64,000 nt of DNA from Bacillota bacterium. Its GTDB lineage: Bacteria; Bacillota; Clostridia; Christensenellales; Aristaeellaceae. The translations under genes were made by a program, and so were the position numbers. Numbering within the stretch: position 1 is the first letter of the stretch; the number at the start of each line of letters is the position of its first letter. The stretch is from contig JAEZRP010000013.1 of the NCBI GenBank assembly GCA_023444095.1, forward strand, positions 1 through 64,000, given 5' to 3'. Positions 52,860 through 62,357 of this stretch are shown piece by piece. The notes beneath the pieces were generated by a model. The model saw only the letters and a program-made list of their open reading frames with translations, made no database searches and was not told the origin of the DNA.

Positions 52860-54134
52860 TTACCGCGTATAAAGCCAGTCGGCCTTATACCCAAGTTTCA
52901 GTATGAGTTTGAGAATGCCGCGCGTGATGAAGATCGCGGTCACAAAGGAGGTCAGAACGCCGATGAGAAGCGTGGTGGCGAATCCCTTGATCGAGCCCGT
53001 GCCGAAGATCAGGAGCACGACCGCGGCGATCACGGTCGTCACGTTGGAGTCCATGATGGAGGAGAGCGCGTTTTTGTAGCCGAACTTGAGCGCGTTCATG
53101 AGCGTTCGTCCGCCTTTGAGCTCCTCACGGAAGCGCTCGAAGATGATGACGTTCGCGTCGACCGCCATGCCGATCGAAAGCAGGATGCCCGCCACGCCCT
53201 GAAGCGTGAGCTGCGCCTCGATGATCGCGAGCACATAGAACACGATGAGAACGTAAATGAGAAGCGCGATGCTCGACGCGACGCCGGGCAGCCGATAGAG
53301 AACGATCATGAACAGCATGATCGTGATCAGGCCCAGAAGGCCCGCGATGAACGCGCCGTCGATGGCCTGGAAGCCGAGCGTCGCGGAAATCGCGCGCGTC
53401 TCAGATTCCTCGATGTCAAGCGGCAGGGAGCCGGACTGGATGAGCATCGTGAGCTCCTTGGACTTTGTGAAGGATTCCTCCTGCGACACGTTCGAGTAGC
53501 TGATGACGCCGCTTCCGCCGGTGATCGGGTCGTTCACCGTTGGCGAGGAAATTTCTTCCTCGTCGAGGTAGATCGAGATCGACTGGCCGAGGAAAGTGGT
53601 CGTCGCGTCTGCAAACGCCTTGGTGCCGGCCGCGTCGAGCTTGAAGGCAACCTGATACATCTGCGACTCCTGATCCTGGGTGACGAAGCATTCCTCGATG
53701 TTCGAACCCTCGAGGATGATGTTGCCGTTCGGATCGCGGAACTCGAGATGTGCGGGCTTGCCGATGATGTTCACGACCTCCTGCGGGTCGTCCACGTCGG
53801 GAATCTCAACGCGGATGGAGTCGTTTCCCTGGCGCGCGACGGTTGCCTCGGTATAGCCGGCGCTCGTCAGGCGGTTCCTGAGAACCGTGACCGTGCTATC
53901 CATCAGCTCGTCAAAATGGTCGACGCTCGTATCCTTGGCCACGTAAACGACAGAAATGCCGCCCTTGAGGTCAAGGCCAAGGCTGATTGCCTCGCCGACC
54001 GGCTTGATCTGATACTTGCCGATCCTCGCGTTCGAAGTGAAGTCTCCGAACTTCAGGCCTTCAAACGCCAAAAGCGCCACCAGCGCGATCAGCACGACGA
54101 TGACCGCAAGCTTGATCCAACTCTTTGCTCTCAT
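52860..54134 (-). CDS. secD: Protein translocase subunit SecD
   Basis: 424 residues. First span (about 7-27), then LGLDLKGGISVVY (about 52-64), the P1 extracytoplasmic domain (about 65-245) and five C-terminal spans with G-M-A-V-D-A-N-V-I-I-F-E-R-F-R-E-E (about 335-351). Partner of SecF in late steps of protein export. The ATG at 54134 has GGGGAGG eight bases upstream; the longer in-frame start lies upstream of the promoter -10 and is rejected. It is the first gene of the long leftward run. Confidence 0.94.
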   Translation of the reverse strand: MRAKSWIKLAVIVVLIALVALLAFEGLKFGDFTSNARIGKYQIKPVGEAISLGLDLKGGISVVYVAKDTSVDHFDELMDSTVTVLRNRLTSAGYTEATVARQGNDSIRVEIPDVDDPQEVVNIIGKPAHLEFRDPNGNIILEGSNIEECFVTQDQESQMYQVAFKLDAAGTKAFADATTTFLGQSISIYLDEEEISSPTVNDPITGGSGVISYSNVSQEESFTKSKELTMLIQSGSLPLDIEESETRAISATLGFQAIDGAFIAGLLGLITIMLFMIVLYRLPGVASSIALLIYVLIVFYVLAIIEAQLTLQGVAGILLSIGMAVDANVIIFERFREELKGGRTLMNALKFGYKNALSSIMDSNVTTVIAAVVLLIFGTGSIKGFATTLLIGVLTSFVTAIFITRGILKLILKLGYKADWLYTR

Positions 54135-54195
54135 CCGGTTGTCCTCCCCGCCTGTGGCGGAAGCCGCCACGGTGCATCTATCATAACAGTTTTCT

Positions 54196-54224
54196 ATTAT
54201 AACGTAAAGTTCCTGAAACGTCAA
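54196..54224 (-). promoter_or_regulatory. Promoter of the secD operon
   Basis: Minus-strand TTGACG (54224-54219), 17-bp spacer, TATAAT (54201-54196). It gives a leader of about 55 nt to the secD start. Confidence 0.8.
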
Positions 54225-54289
54225 TGACCAATTGCAAAATCGGCTGCAAGATGCTACCATATATGCAATCAATCCGGAGGAGGTTTCCT

Positions 54290-55126
54290 ATGCCAATCCG
54301 ATCCTCGCCCCACTGCCATACGACGTTCGTGGACGGGAAGTCCACCGCCGAAGAAATGGCGCTGTCCGCAATCGAGGCGGGCTTTCTCTCTCTCGGCTTT
54401 TCCGAGCACGGACCGCAGAAGCTCGACCCAGTCTACGGGCTGCGGGACGAGGACGTCGCCCGCTACCGGGAGACGGTCCATTCCCTGCGAGACAGGTACG
54501 AAGGCCGACTGCGCGTCCACCTCGGTATCGAGCGCGACCTCTATTCCCACGCCGCGCGCGCGGACTACGAGTACGTGATCGGTGCCTGCCATTATTTTCT
54601 GTACGGAGAGGACGGCAAATCGTTCTGCCCGGTCGACGGCAGCTTCGAGAATCTCAAAGCTTACCGGGACGAAGTCCTCGGGGGCGACGGCGCGCGCATG
54701 GCCAGAAATTACTACGACATGGCCGGACGCTACGCGCTCGATTTCCATCCGGACATCTTCGCGCACTTCGATCTCGTTAAAAAGCAGAACCAGGGCGGCC
54801 GCCTCTACGACCCGGACGATCCGAAGGTCGTAAAGGCCGCGCTCGAGGCGCTCGACCTGATCCGAGAATCCGGCGCGCTTCTCGAAGTGAACACCGGAGG
54901 CATGGCGCGCGGGTACATGGACGCTCCTTACCCCGACATGCGTTGCCTCCGGCGCTGGCGCGCACTCGGGGGGCGCGTGATCGTCGGCTCGGACTGCCAC
55001 TTCGCCCCGCACATCGCATTTGCGTTCGACATGATTCCAGATTATCTCGCCGCGGCCGGGTTCAGGACCGCCTGGCGGCTCGGCGCGGCAGGCGAGGAGC
55101 TTTTCGTCGAAGCCCCTATATCGTGA
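54290..55126 (+). CDS. PHP-family phosphatase, histidinol-phosphatase-like
   Basis: 278 residues. Metal ligands of the PHP fold are visible: PHCHTTFVDGKS (about 7-18), SEHGP (about 42-46), GIERD (about 83-87), ACHYF, FAHFDLVKK and GSDCHFAPHI (about 242-251). The closest type is HisJ, which dephosphorylates histidinol phosphate, but no other his gene is near, so another phosphoester substrate is possible. The ATG at 54290 has GGAGGAGG upstream. Its 3' end overlaps the convergent hydrolase gene by 11 bp. Confidence 0.83.
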   Translation: MPIRSSPHCHTTFVDGKSTAEEMALSAIEAGFLSLGFSEHGPQKLDPVYGLRDEDVARYRETVHSLRDRYEGRLRVHLGIERDLYSHAARADYEYVIGACHYFLYGEDGKSFCPVDGSFENLKAYRDEVLGGDGARMARNYYDMAGRYALDFHPDIFAHFDLVKKQNQGGRLYDPDDPKVVKAALEALDLIRESGALLEVNTGGMARGYMDAPYPDMRCLRRWRALGGRVIVGSDCHFAPHIAFAFDMIPDYLAAAGFRTAWRLGAAGEELFVEAPIS

Positions 55127-55949
55127 TTTTCAGCCCGTCGTAGGCGACACAGTATCCCCGCGCGCGCGTCCAGCGTTCGAGCACGGCGTGGGGCGGCGTG
55201 CCCTCGTGGGAAATGTGCGTCGCGTACGTCCGGCCGCAGCGGAGGCGCGCGGCGCTGACGGCGACCTCATCTGCGCACATGTGCCCCCCGCCGGGCGTTC
55301 CCGGCCCGTAGGTCTGATCGAGCGCGGCGGCAGTGAGCGGGAAATCGAGCGAATCGAGGAGCGCCCATGCCTCCCGCGTGAATGTCGGCGTGTCGCACGC
55401 ATAGAAAAACGCCGAAGCGCCCTTTCTGACGACGTACATGAGCGACCCACCCGCCGCGTCGTGCGCCGACTCGACCGCGATGATCTCATACGCCCCGTAG
55501 CGCACGCGCGCGCCGTGCCGGACGGTTTCGAGCGCGACGTTGAACCGGGCGCGCCACTCTTCCGTCATGAGCGTCGCATCCGCCTCCTCGCGCGCGAGTG
55601 CTTCCGACATGCGCCGGGCGCACGCTTCCGCCGCCACGAGCGTCAGCTTTTTGGGATCGACCGTCGCGTAGTCCGCGATCCGGGTGACGAAGTGGCCGGA
55701 GTCAAAGTGATCCGAGTGCGCGTGCGTCTGAAGGAGGCATCCGATTTCACTGAGGTCCGCACCGAATGCGTGCGCAGCCGTCGCCGCGTCCGGCCCGAGG
55801 TCGATCAGAATCTCCCCGTCAATCAAGACAGACGATCTGCGCCGGAAATCCTTTCCGCCGCTTTTCCGCGCGGCGCGGCACATCTCGCACCTGCAGAACG
55901 GCAGCGGATTCGCCGTCGCCGCCCCCGTGCCCAAAAACAGTATCTCCAT
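55116..55949 (-). CDS. PhnP-like metallo-beta-lactamase-fold phosphodiesterase
   Basis: 277 residues. LGTGAATANPLPFCRCEMC (about 5-23) has the Cys cluster of PhnP-type proteins that binds a structural zinc; the catalytic THAHSDHFD (about 76-84) and the late THISHEG follow. Relatives hydrolyse cyclic ribosyl phosphates or other phosphodiesters; no phosphonate (phn) genes are near, so the substrate is open. The ATG at 55949 has AGGCGG five bases upstream. It lies 9 bp after the sulfatase gene in the same direction. Confidence 0.83.
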   Translation of the reverse strand: MEILFLGTGAATANPLPFCRCEMCRAARKSGGKDFRRRSSVLIDGEILIDLGPDAATAAHAFGADLSEIGCLLQTHAHSDHFDSGHFVTRIADYATVDPKKLTLVAAEACARRMSEALAREEADATLMTEEWRARFNVALETVRHGARVRYGAYEIIAVESAHDAAGGSLMYVVRKGASAFFYACDTPTFTREAWALLDSLDFPLTAAALDQTYGPGTPGGGHMCADEVAVSAARLRCGRTYATHISHEGTPPHAVLERWTRARGYCVAYDGLKITI

Positions 55950-55958
55950 ATCCACCGC

Positions 55959-57497
55959 CTATCTTGCGCCGCGCGATCGCAGGAATGCGTGCTCGTCGTC
56001 CGCGATCGGCACCTGATCGCCGGTTTCGATGTAAAAGCGCAGCATCCTTTCTCGCAATTTCGCCAGTTCTCCCGCGAGCGACGGATCGTCGATCCGGTTG
56101 ACCGTCTCGCCCGGATCGGCATGTAAATCGTAGAGCTCGTCCCGCTCGTCGATGCGCGCCACGTACTTGAAGTCCTTCGTCCTGAGCATCGTGCCCTTGG
56201 AGTGGTAGAACGGCTCGCCCTCGAACGCCTGAAGGCTCAGGCGTGGCCAGTAGATCTGATCGGGCGTGGGCGAAAGGTTCTCGTGCTCCGACGCCTGATA
56301 TTCCCCGCGCCGCCTGCCGCCCTCGCAGAACACCGCGTCCCGGTGTTCCGCCTCGCCCGCGAGCAGCGGAACCAGCGAACGGCTGAAGTTGTCGTAGCTC
56401 TTCGGCATGCCGAGAAGCTCCTCCATCGTCGCGACGAAGTCCGTGTTCTCGACGAGCGCTTCGCGGATGCCGGGTACAATTCCGGTTCCCTTCGCGGGTT
56501 TGATGAGGAACGGAACGTGCGTCAGGCAGTCCTCGAACGTGTTCTGCGTCTTTTCGACGAGTCCGTAGTCGCCCGCAAAGTCGCCGTGGTCGCTCATGAA
56601 CACGAACACCGTGTCTTCATACTTTCCCGCTCTCTTGAGCGAATCGACCAGCATGCCCGCCCAGCGGTCCACGCGCGCGCACATGGCGAGGTAGCACTGG
56701 CGGATGTCGTCCCAATCCTCCTCCGAGAGCCGCTCAAGCCGCATCCGTTCACGGAGTCCTTCGAGGATCGCGGGAAGCTGCGAAAGGTCGGCGTCTGCGA
56801 TCCGCCCGGGCAGCTTCGTCCGGTCGATCAGGTCGAGCCACTTCTTCTCGACCATGTAGGGCGGGTGCGGCGAGACGATCGCGACGTACGCGCAGAAGGG
56901 GCTGTCGCCGTAGCGCCCGCTCTCGATGTACTCGCACGCGCGTCTGACATGCCGGTAGTCGGTCGCGGAAAATCCGCCGCGCACTTCGTCCCCCTTTTCG
57001 TCGAGGTTCTCCGCCGGAAGTACGCCGCGATAGAACGAATAGTAGTGCCGATTCGTCTCGATCTCTCCCGGCGGCACGAGCCCCGCCGCCGCCCGGTCCG
57101 CGATTCTGTTCGGATCGCCGCGCAGCACGAGGTCTCGCTCGTCCGCGAATTCCTCTTCCCAGCCGGGTCTGGTGGTGTCCGCGAAGTCATTCTTGCCGCC
57201 CCAGAAGACGTGCCAGCCCGCGCGCTTGATGTTTCTCAGAAAGCAGGGCTCGTCCTCCCCGAGCTCGTAGCGCATCGTCCTGTGGCCGCGCACGTGGGTG
57301 TAGCGCCCGCTCATGAGGCTGCACCGGCTGGGCGTGCAGACGGGGTTCTGGCAGAAGGCGTTTCGGAAAGACACCGCCTCCGATTGCGCCAGGGCGTCGA
57401 GATTCGGCGTATGCGACGCGGGGTTTCCGAGGTGCGAAAGCGCGTCGGCGCGGAAATGATCGGCGATGAGGATGACAATGTTCGGCTTTTTCTCCAT
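55959..57497 (-). CDS. Type I sulfatase, Cys-type
   Basis: 512 residues of the alkaline-phosphatase-like fold. N-I-V-I-L-I-A-D-H-F-R (about 6-16) binds calcium and C54-T-P-S-R58 is the sulfatase signature; Cys54 must be oxidised to formylglycine. In anaerobes this needs a radical SAM maturase (anSME), not found in the window. MSDHGDFAGDYG completes the metal site. There is no signal peptide, so it would act on imported sulfated sugars, or be a phosphonate-ester hydrolase, a close relative. The ATG at 57497 follows GGAGGAG. A consensus promoter lies upstream. Confidence 0.87.
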   Translation of the reverse strand: MEKKPNIVILIADHFRADALSHLGNPASHTPNLDALAQSEAVSFRNAFCQNPVCTPSRCSLMSGRYTHVRGHRTMRYELGEDEPCFLRNIKRAGWHVFWGGKNDFADTTRPGWEEEFADERDLVLRGDPNRIADRAAAGLVPPGEIETNRHYYSFYRGVLPAENLDEKGDEVRGGFSATDYRHVRRACEYIESGRYGDSPFCAYVAIVSPHPPYMVEKKWLDLIDRTKLPGRIADADLSQLPAILEGLRERMRLERLSEEDWDDIRQCYLAMCARVDRWAGMLVDSLKRAGKYEDTVFVFMSDHGDFAGDYGLVEKTQNTFEDCLTHVPFLIKPAKGTGIVPGIREALVENTDFVATMEELLGMPKSYDNFSRSLVPLLAGEAEHRDAVFCEGGRRRGEYQASEHENLSPTPDQIYWPRLSLQAFEGEPFYHSKGTMLRTKDFKYVARIDERDELYDLHADPGETVNRIDDPSLAGELAKLRERMLRFYIETGDQVPIADDEHAFLRSRGAR

Positions 57498-57532
57498 GGG
57501 CGCTCCTCCGTATCGCAATCTTGCTAAACAAA

Positions 57533-57622
57533 AGCATAACATTGCGCCTTGCCGGTGTCAATACGCGAAGGCGGGATTTTGTATCCGTTTCGGTTGAAAT
57601 TTATAGCCACATCTGATAGAAT
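57533..57622. promoter_or_regulatory. Divergent promoters for sulfatase (left) and ROK operon (right)
   Basis: Leftward: TTGACA (57561-57556), 17-bp spacer, TATGCT (57538-57533). Rightward: TTGAAA (57594-57599), 17-bp spacer, TAGAAT (57617-57622). The 33-bp stretch between the two -35 boxes is free for a regulator. Confidence 0.75.
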
Positions 57623-57663
57623 ATGTATTAATTTCTGGAGGCGGCGCGCGGCGGAGGGAAAGC

Positions 57664-58617
57664 ATGAAAAAGTATGTCATTGGCATCGACGTTGGCGGCA
57701 CAAAGATCCTGTATGGGGTGTTTGACAACCGAATGAACCTTCTGCGCGTCATTCAGCGTTCGACGGACCAGGAACTTCTGCCCGACCAGCTTATGGATCA
57801 GATGACGGGCCACGTGCACGAGCTCCTGCGCGGCGCGAATATCAAACCCGAGGAAATCCGCGGCATCGGCGCGGCCTTCCCTTCCCACATCGATTTCAAC
57901 CGGGGCATCGTGCTCGAGACGAGCAACATTCAAGCGCTCAACAATGTTCCGGTGCGCGATCTTCTCGAGGCGCGCCTCGGCATTCCCGCCTGGCTCGACA
58001 ACGACGCGAACGTCGCCGCGCTCGCGGAGCACCGGCTCGGCGCGGGGCGCGGCCACCGCGACATGATCTACGTCACCGTCTCGACCGGCATCGGCGGCGG
58101 GCTGATCCTCAACGGCGATCTCTACCGGGGCATCCACGGCGCGGCGGGCGAGATCGGCCACATGTTCGTCTCAGACTCCATCGGCTATCCCTGCGGCTGC
58201 GGCGTGACGGGCTGCGTACAGTCCATCGCATCCGGCCCGCACATGGCGGAATACGCCATGAACCGCATCAAGGAGGGCGAAGAAAGTTCCATCCTTAAGT
58301 ACGCGGGCACGCTCTCCCGCATCGATATGGTCGCCGTCGGGCGCGCGTTTCAGGAGAACGATCCCCTCGCCGTCGAGGTCGTGGAACGCGGCGCGGAATA
58401 CCTCGGCCGCATGTTCCAATCGCTCTATCAAATCTTCGACATCAACGTTTTCGTCTACGGCGGCGGCGTGATGAAGCTCGGGCCGCGCTTCGTGGATATG
58501 ATCATCGCAGCTTATCGACGCTACTCCCAGATGGAGATCAGGTACCCCGCCCACTTCCTCGCGGCGGAGTTGGGCGATAATACGGGAATGATCGGCGCGG
58601 CGCTACTCGTGCCATAA
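57664..58617 (+). CDS. ROK-family sugar kinase (glucokinase-like)
   Basis: 317 residues, no helix-turn-helix, so a kinase rather than a repressor. GIDVGGTKI (about 6-14) binds ATP; LDNDANVAALAE (about 112-123) carries the catalytic Asp; HGAAGEIGHM and the zinc motif CGCGVTGC (about 178-185) are typical of ROK glucokinases. It phosphorylates a hexose. It leads the operon with GNAT and GH42 beta-galactosidase, so glucose released from beta-galactosides is a likely substrate. Confidence 0.9.
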   Translation: MKKYVIGIDVGGTKILYGVFDNRMNLLRVIQRSTDQELLPDQLMDQMTGHVHELLRGANIKPEEIRGIGAAFPSHIDFNRGIVLETSNIQALNNVPVRDLLEARLGIPAWLDNDANVAALAEHRLGAGRGHRDMIYVTVSTGIGGGLILNGDLYRGIHGAAGEIGHMFVSDSIGYPCGCGVTGCVQSIASGPHMAEYAMNRIKEGEESSILKYAGTLSRIDMVAVGRAFQENDPLAVEVVERGAEYLGRMFQSLYQIFDINVFVYGGGVMKLGPRFVDMIIAAYRRYSQMEIRYPAHFLAAELGDNTGMIGAALLVP

Positions 58618-58627
58618 GGAGAAAAGA

Positions 58628-59341
58628 ATGCGGGAAATGCTTTCATGGCTCCCCCAGCAATACATGCTCGATACCCTGGACGAGAACCCGAGGCTTGCCC
58701 GGTATCACGAAGGCGATGGTTTTTGCGCCGTGCTCTTTGGTCACTACCTCTTTATCGGAGGGCGGTTCGACCCAGAGGCGGTTCGTTTTTTGGCCGAACA
58801 CATGCTTTCGGAGTACGTTACGTTCGCCTATTGCCCCGACGAGGCATGGAAAGGCGGCCTCCGGGCGCTGTTTCCGGAGGGAAGGGAAGAGGGCCGCGCA
58901 ATCTACGCCGTGCGCCCCTACCGCTCCCCCGCCTCGGACGAACGGATCATTCGCGTGGAAAAGCCCGATCTCGGGAAATATGAAGGCGCGGACGTGTTCG
59001 TCGACGAGGTCATGGGCACGGCGACCTACGACTCGATGGACGACTTCTTCGCGCGCGGGATCGGCACCGCGCCGCTCATCGGCGGGCGGCTTTCAGGCTT
59101 CTGCACGTCCGAATATCCGTCTGAGGGAAAGTGCGCGATCGGCATCATGGTCGACGAGCCGTACCGCGGGCAGGGAATCGCGAAGGCGATGACCCGCGCG
59201 TTTCTGACGGCTGCGTACGACAGGGGATTTGACCAAGTCTACTGGGAATGCAGGGCGGATAACGAGCCTTCCTACAGGACCGCGCTCGCGTGCGGTTTTC
59301 AGGAAATCGCGTCCTACGAGGCATTCGTTATTTGGAGGTAA
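58628..59341 (+). CDS. GNAT acetyltransferase with extra N-terminal domain
   Basis: 237 residues. The N-terminal half (about 1-120) is a GNAT-like domain without a clear CoA loop; the C-terminal half has VDEPYRGQGIAKAMTRAF (about 177-194), the acetyl-CoA loop, and NEPSYRTALACGF (about 214-226). The layout resembles two-domain GNATs from Firmicutes. The substrate is unknown. AAGGAG lies six bases before the ATG, and the stop is 2 bp from the beta-galactosidase start. Confidence 0.82.
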   Translation: MREMLSWLPQQYMLDTLDENPRLARYHEGDGFCAVLFGHYLFIGGRFDPEAVRFLAEHMLSEYVTFAYCPDEAWKGGLRALFPEGREEGRAIYAVRPYRSPASDERIIRVEKPDLGKYEGADVFVDEVMGTATYDSMDDFFARGIGTAPLIGGRLSGFCTSEYPSEGKCAIGIMVDEPYRGQGIAKAMTRAFLTAAYDRGFDQVYWECRADNEPSYRTALACGFQEIASYEAFVIWR

Positions 59342-59343
59342 GC

Positions 59344-61335
59344 ATGGCAAACTTCAATCTCGGCTTTATGGGCCACGGCGGCGACTACAACCCCGACCAG
59401 TGGCGGCACATCCCAGACACGCTTCAGGAGGATATGCGCCTGATGAAGCTCGCCGGATGCAATCTCATGTCCGTGGGCATCTTCTCGTGGGCGGCGCTCG
59501 AACCCGAGGAGGGGAAATATGACTTCGACTGGCTGAAAAAGGTTCTGGACGCCATGCACGAAAACGGCATCTCCGCCTTCCTCGCCACGCCCTCCGGCGC
59601 GCGCCCCGCGTGGATGGACGACAAGTACCCCGAAGTCATGCGCGTCCGACAGGACGGAATGAAATTCCGCCACGGCGAGCGGCACAACCACTGCTTCACA
59701 TCGCCCGCGTACCGCCACCTCGTGACGCGAATGAACGCGCGGCTCGCGGAGGAATTCGGCCGTCATCCCGCCGTCGTCGGCTGGCACATCTCAAACGAGT
59801 ACGGCGGCGACTGCCACTGCGACGCCTGTCAGGCCGCGTTCCGGACGTTCCTCCGGGAAAAGTACGGCACGCTCGAGAAACTGAACCGCGAGTGGTGGAC
59901 GGGCTTCTGGGCCAAGACGTACACCGACTGGAACCAGATCCACAGCCCGGGCGAACTGGGCGAGAACGCCGTCAACGGGCTTGTGGTCGACTGGAAGCGC
60001 TTCGCCACACTTCAGACGCTCGATTTCATGCGCGCGGAGATCAGGCCCGTTCGCGCGATCTGCCCGGAGCTACCCGTGACGACCAACATGCACGGACTGT
60101 TCCCGGTCGACTACTTCAAGTTCAGAAACGACGTGGATTTCGCGAGCTACGACGCGTATCCCACCTGGGACAGCGTACCGGACGCGGAAACCGCCGTTCA
60201 GACCTCGTTTCACTACGACTACATCCGCGCGATCAAGGGCGCGCCGTGGGCGCTCATGGAGTCGACGCCGTCCATGACCAACTGGCAGGAAGTCTGCCGC
60301 CCGAAGCGGCCGGGCATGCACATGCTCTCGTCCATGCAGGCGGTGGCGCACGGCGCGGACACGGTCATGTACTTCCAGTGGCGCAAGAGCCGCGGCGCGT
60401 GTGAGAAGCTGCACGGCGCGGTGGTCGGGCACGACGGCACGGAGTACACGCGCGTGTTCCGGGATGTGGCCGAAGTCGGCAAGCGGCTTAAAAAGCTCGA
60501 GAGCATCGTCGGGACGCGCACGCAGGCCAGGGCGGCGGTGATCTTCGATCAGGAGAACCGCTGGGCGGTCAACGCCGCGCAGGGCCCACGCCGGGACAAG
60601 CAGTATGAAAAGACCGTGATCGAGCACTATTCCGCGCTCAAGAACCTCGGAATCGACGTGGACGTGATCGACGAGGATTTCGACCTCTCTCCCTACGCGC
60701 TCGTCATCGCGCCCATGCTCTATATGGTGAAGCCCGGTGTGGCGGAACGGTTCGAGCGGTTCGTTTCGGGCGGGGGCACGCTCGTCGCCACCTACTGGAC
60801 GGGCATCGTCAACGAAAACGACCTGTGCTTTCTGGGCGGCTTTCCCGGCCCGCTGCGGGACCTTTTCGGCGTGTGGTGTGAGGAGACGGACGCATACTAC
60901 CCGCACCAGAAGAACGCGGCGGTGTTCGCAAATAAAACGACATTCGAGTGCGGCTTCCTGGCGGACGTTCTTCACGAGGAAACCGCCGACGTCGTCGCCA
61001 TCTTCCGGGACGATTATTACGCGGGCGCACCCGCCGTCACAAAAAACGCCTTCGGCTGCGGTGCGGCGTGGTATCTCGCCTCCCGCTTCGGCGTTTCCGA
61101 CCTCACGGACTTCTACCGCGCGCGCATCTCGGAAGCAGGCATCATTCCCCTCGTTTCCGGCCTCGGCGCGGGCATACAGGTCACAAGCCGCGCGGGCTTC
61201 CTATTCGTCCTGAACTTTTCGGAGGACGAGAGCTGGGCGGAGCTTCCCGCGTGCGAGGAAGTCACCACGGGCGAAACGTACGAAGGCAAGACCATCCTAC
61301 CCAGAAACGCGTCGCTCATCCTCAGGAGGCTGTAA
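59344..61335 (+). CDS. Beta-galactosidase, GH42
   Basis: 663 residues. The GH42 barrel has general acid/base Glu152 (in HISNEYGG) and nucleophile Glu306 (in ALMESTPS). Four Cys (117, 157, 159, 162) match the structural zinc site of the family. A trimerisation domain and a C-terminal beta domain follow. No signal peptide, so it acts on imported galactosides. GGAGG lies six bases before the ATG at 59344. Its stop overlaps the next ATG by one base. Confidence 0.94.
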   Translation: MANFNLGFMGHGGDYNPDQWRHIPDTLQEDMRLMKLAGCNLMSVGIFSWAALEPEEGKYDFDWLKKVLDAMHENGISAFLATPSGARPAWMDDKYPEVMRVRQDGMKFRHGERHNHCFTSPAYRHLVTRMNARLAEEFGRHPAVVGWHISNEYGGDCHCDACQAAFRTFLREKYGTLEKLNREWWTGFWAKTYTDWNQIHSPGELGENAVNGLVVDWKRFATLQTLDFMRAEIRPVRAICPELPVTTNMHGLFPVDYFKFRNDVDFASYDAYPTWDSVPDAETAVQTSFHYDYIRAIKGAPWALMESTPSMTNWQEVCRPKRPGMHMLSSMQAVAHGADTVMYFQWRKSRGACEKLHGAVVGHDGTEYTRVFRDVAEVGKRLKKLESIVGTRTQARAAVIFDQENRWAVNAAQGPRRDKQYEKTVIEHYSALKNLGIDVDVIDEDFDLSPYALVIAPMLYMVKPGVAERFERFVSGGGTLVATYWTGIVNENDLCFLGGFPGPLRDLFGVWCEETDAYYPHQKNAAVFANKTTFECGFLADVLHEETADVVAIFRDDYYAGAPAVTKNAFGCGAAWYLASRFGVSDLTDFYRARISEAGIIPLVSGLGAGIQVTSRAGFLFVLNFSEDESWAELPACEEVTTGETYEGKTILPRNASLILRRL

Positions 61336-62357
61336 TGGATCAAATCAAATTTGGCGGTACCGGGCTCACCGTCTCACGCACGGGCTTCGGCTGTCTTCCC
61401 ATGCAGCGCGTATCGTTTGACGAGGCGAAGGCTCTTCTTCGATACGCCTACGAGCACGGCGTCAACTTCTTCGACACCGCGCGCGGTTACACGGACTCCG
61501 AGGAAAAGCTCGGATACGCGCTCGCGGACGTCCGCGAGAACATCGTCATCGCGACCAAGAGCGGCGCGAAGACGGGTACGGAGCTCGAGGCGCATCTGGA
61601 AGATTCCCTTCGCTGCCTGAAGACAGACTATATCGACATCTATCAGTTCCATAACACCCCGTTCGTTCCCATGCCGGGCGGCGCGGACGGACTGTACGAC
61701 GCGGCGCTGCGGGCAAAGGCTGCGGGTAAGATCCGCCACATCGGCATCACGAGCCACTCGCTCGAGCGGGCGCGCGCGGCGGTCGAATCCGGACTCTATG
61801 AGACGCTTCAGTTCCCCTTCAACCACCTCTCGTCGGAAGGCGAACTCGCGCTCGCGGAACTTTGCGCACAGAGGAACGTGGGCTTCATCTGCATGAAGGG
61901 TATGTCGGGCGGTCTCGTCACGAACGCGCGGCTTCCCTTCGCTTTCATCCGTCAGTTCGACAACGCCGTTCCGATCTGGGGCATCCAGCGGATGAGCGAG
62001 ATCGAGGAGTTCATCGCCCTCTCGGAGAATCCCCCGTCGCTCACGGAGGAGTTGCTCGATGGAATCGAACGGGACAGGCGCGAGCTCGCGGGCGCGTTCT
62101 GCCGTGGCTGCGGCTACTGTCTGCCCTGCCCCGTCGGCATTCCGATCCACATGGCGAACCGCATGCGCGAGCTGCTCGCGCGCTCCCCCTCCCAGAACTG
62201 GCTCTCCCCCGCGTGGCGGGAGGGCATGGAGAAGATTTCCGAGTGTACGACGTGCGGCGCGTGCGCGAAAAAGTGCCCGTACGGCCTCAAACCCTTCGAG
62301 ACGCTGCCCGCACAGCTCGCGTCCTACCGCGCGTTCCTCGCGCAGAGCGGCGCATAA
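61335..62357 (+). CDS. Aldo/keto reductase with two C-terminal 4Fe-4S clusters
   Basis: 340 residues. The barrel has the canonical tetrad: Asp and Tyr in FFDTARGYTDSEE (about 44-56), Lys in IATKSG (about 73-78) and His in YQFHNT. A ferredoxin-like tail carries C-R-G-C-G-Y-C-L-P-C-P and C-T-T-C-G-A-C-A-K-K-C-P. It is the complete counterpart of the divergent protein at 1316-2464. It lies between GH42 and glpP with one-base overlaps on both sides, so it is tightly co-expressed. Reduction or oxidation of a sugar-derived carbonyl is inference. Confidence 0.9.
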   Translation: MDQIKFGGTGLTVSRTGFGCLPMQRVSFDEAKALLRYAYEHGVNFFDTARGYTDSEEKLGYALADVRENIVIATKSGAKTGTELEAHLEDSLRCLKTDYIDIYQFHNTPFVPMPGGADGLYDAALRAKAAGKIRHIGITSHSLERARAAVESGLYETLQFPFNHLSSEGELALAELCAQRNVGFICMKGMSGGLVTNARLPFAFIRQFDNAVPIWGIQRMSEIEEFIALSENPPSLTEELLDGIERDRRELAGAFCRGCGYCLPCPVGIPIHMANRMRELLARSPSQNWLSPAWREGMEKISECTTCGACAKKCPYGLKPFETLPAQLASYRAFLAQSGA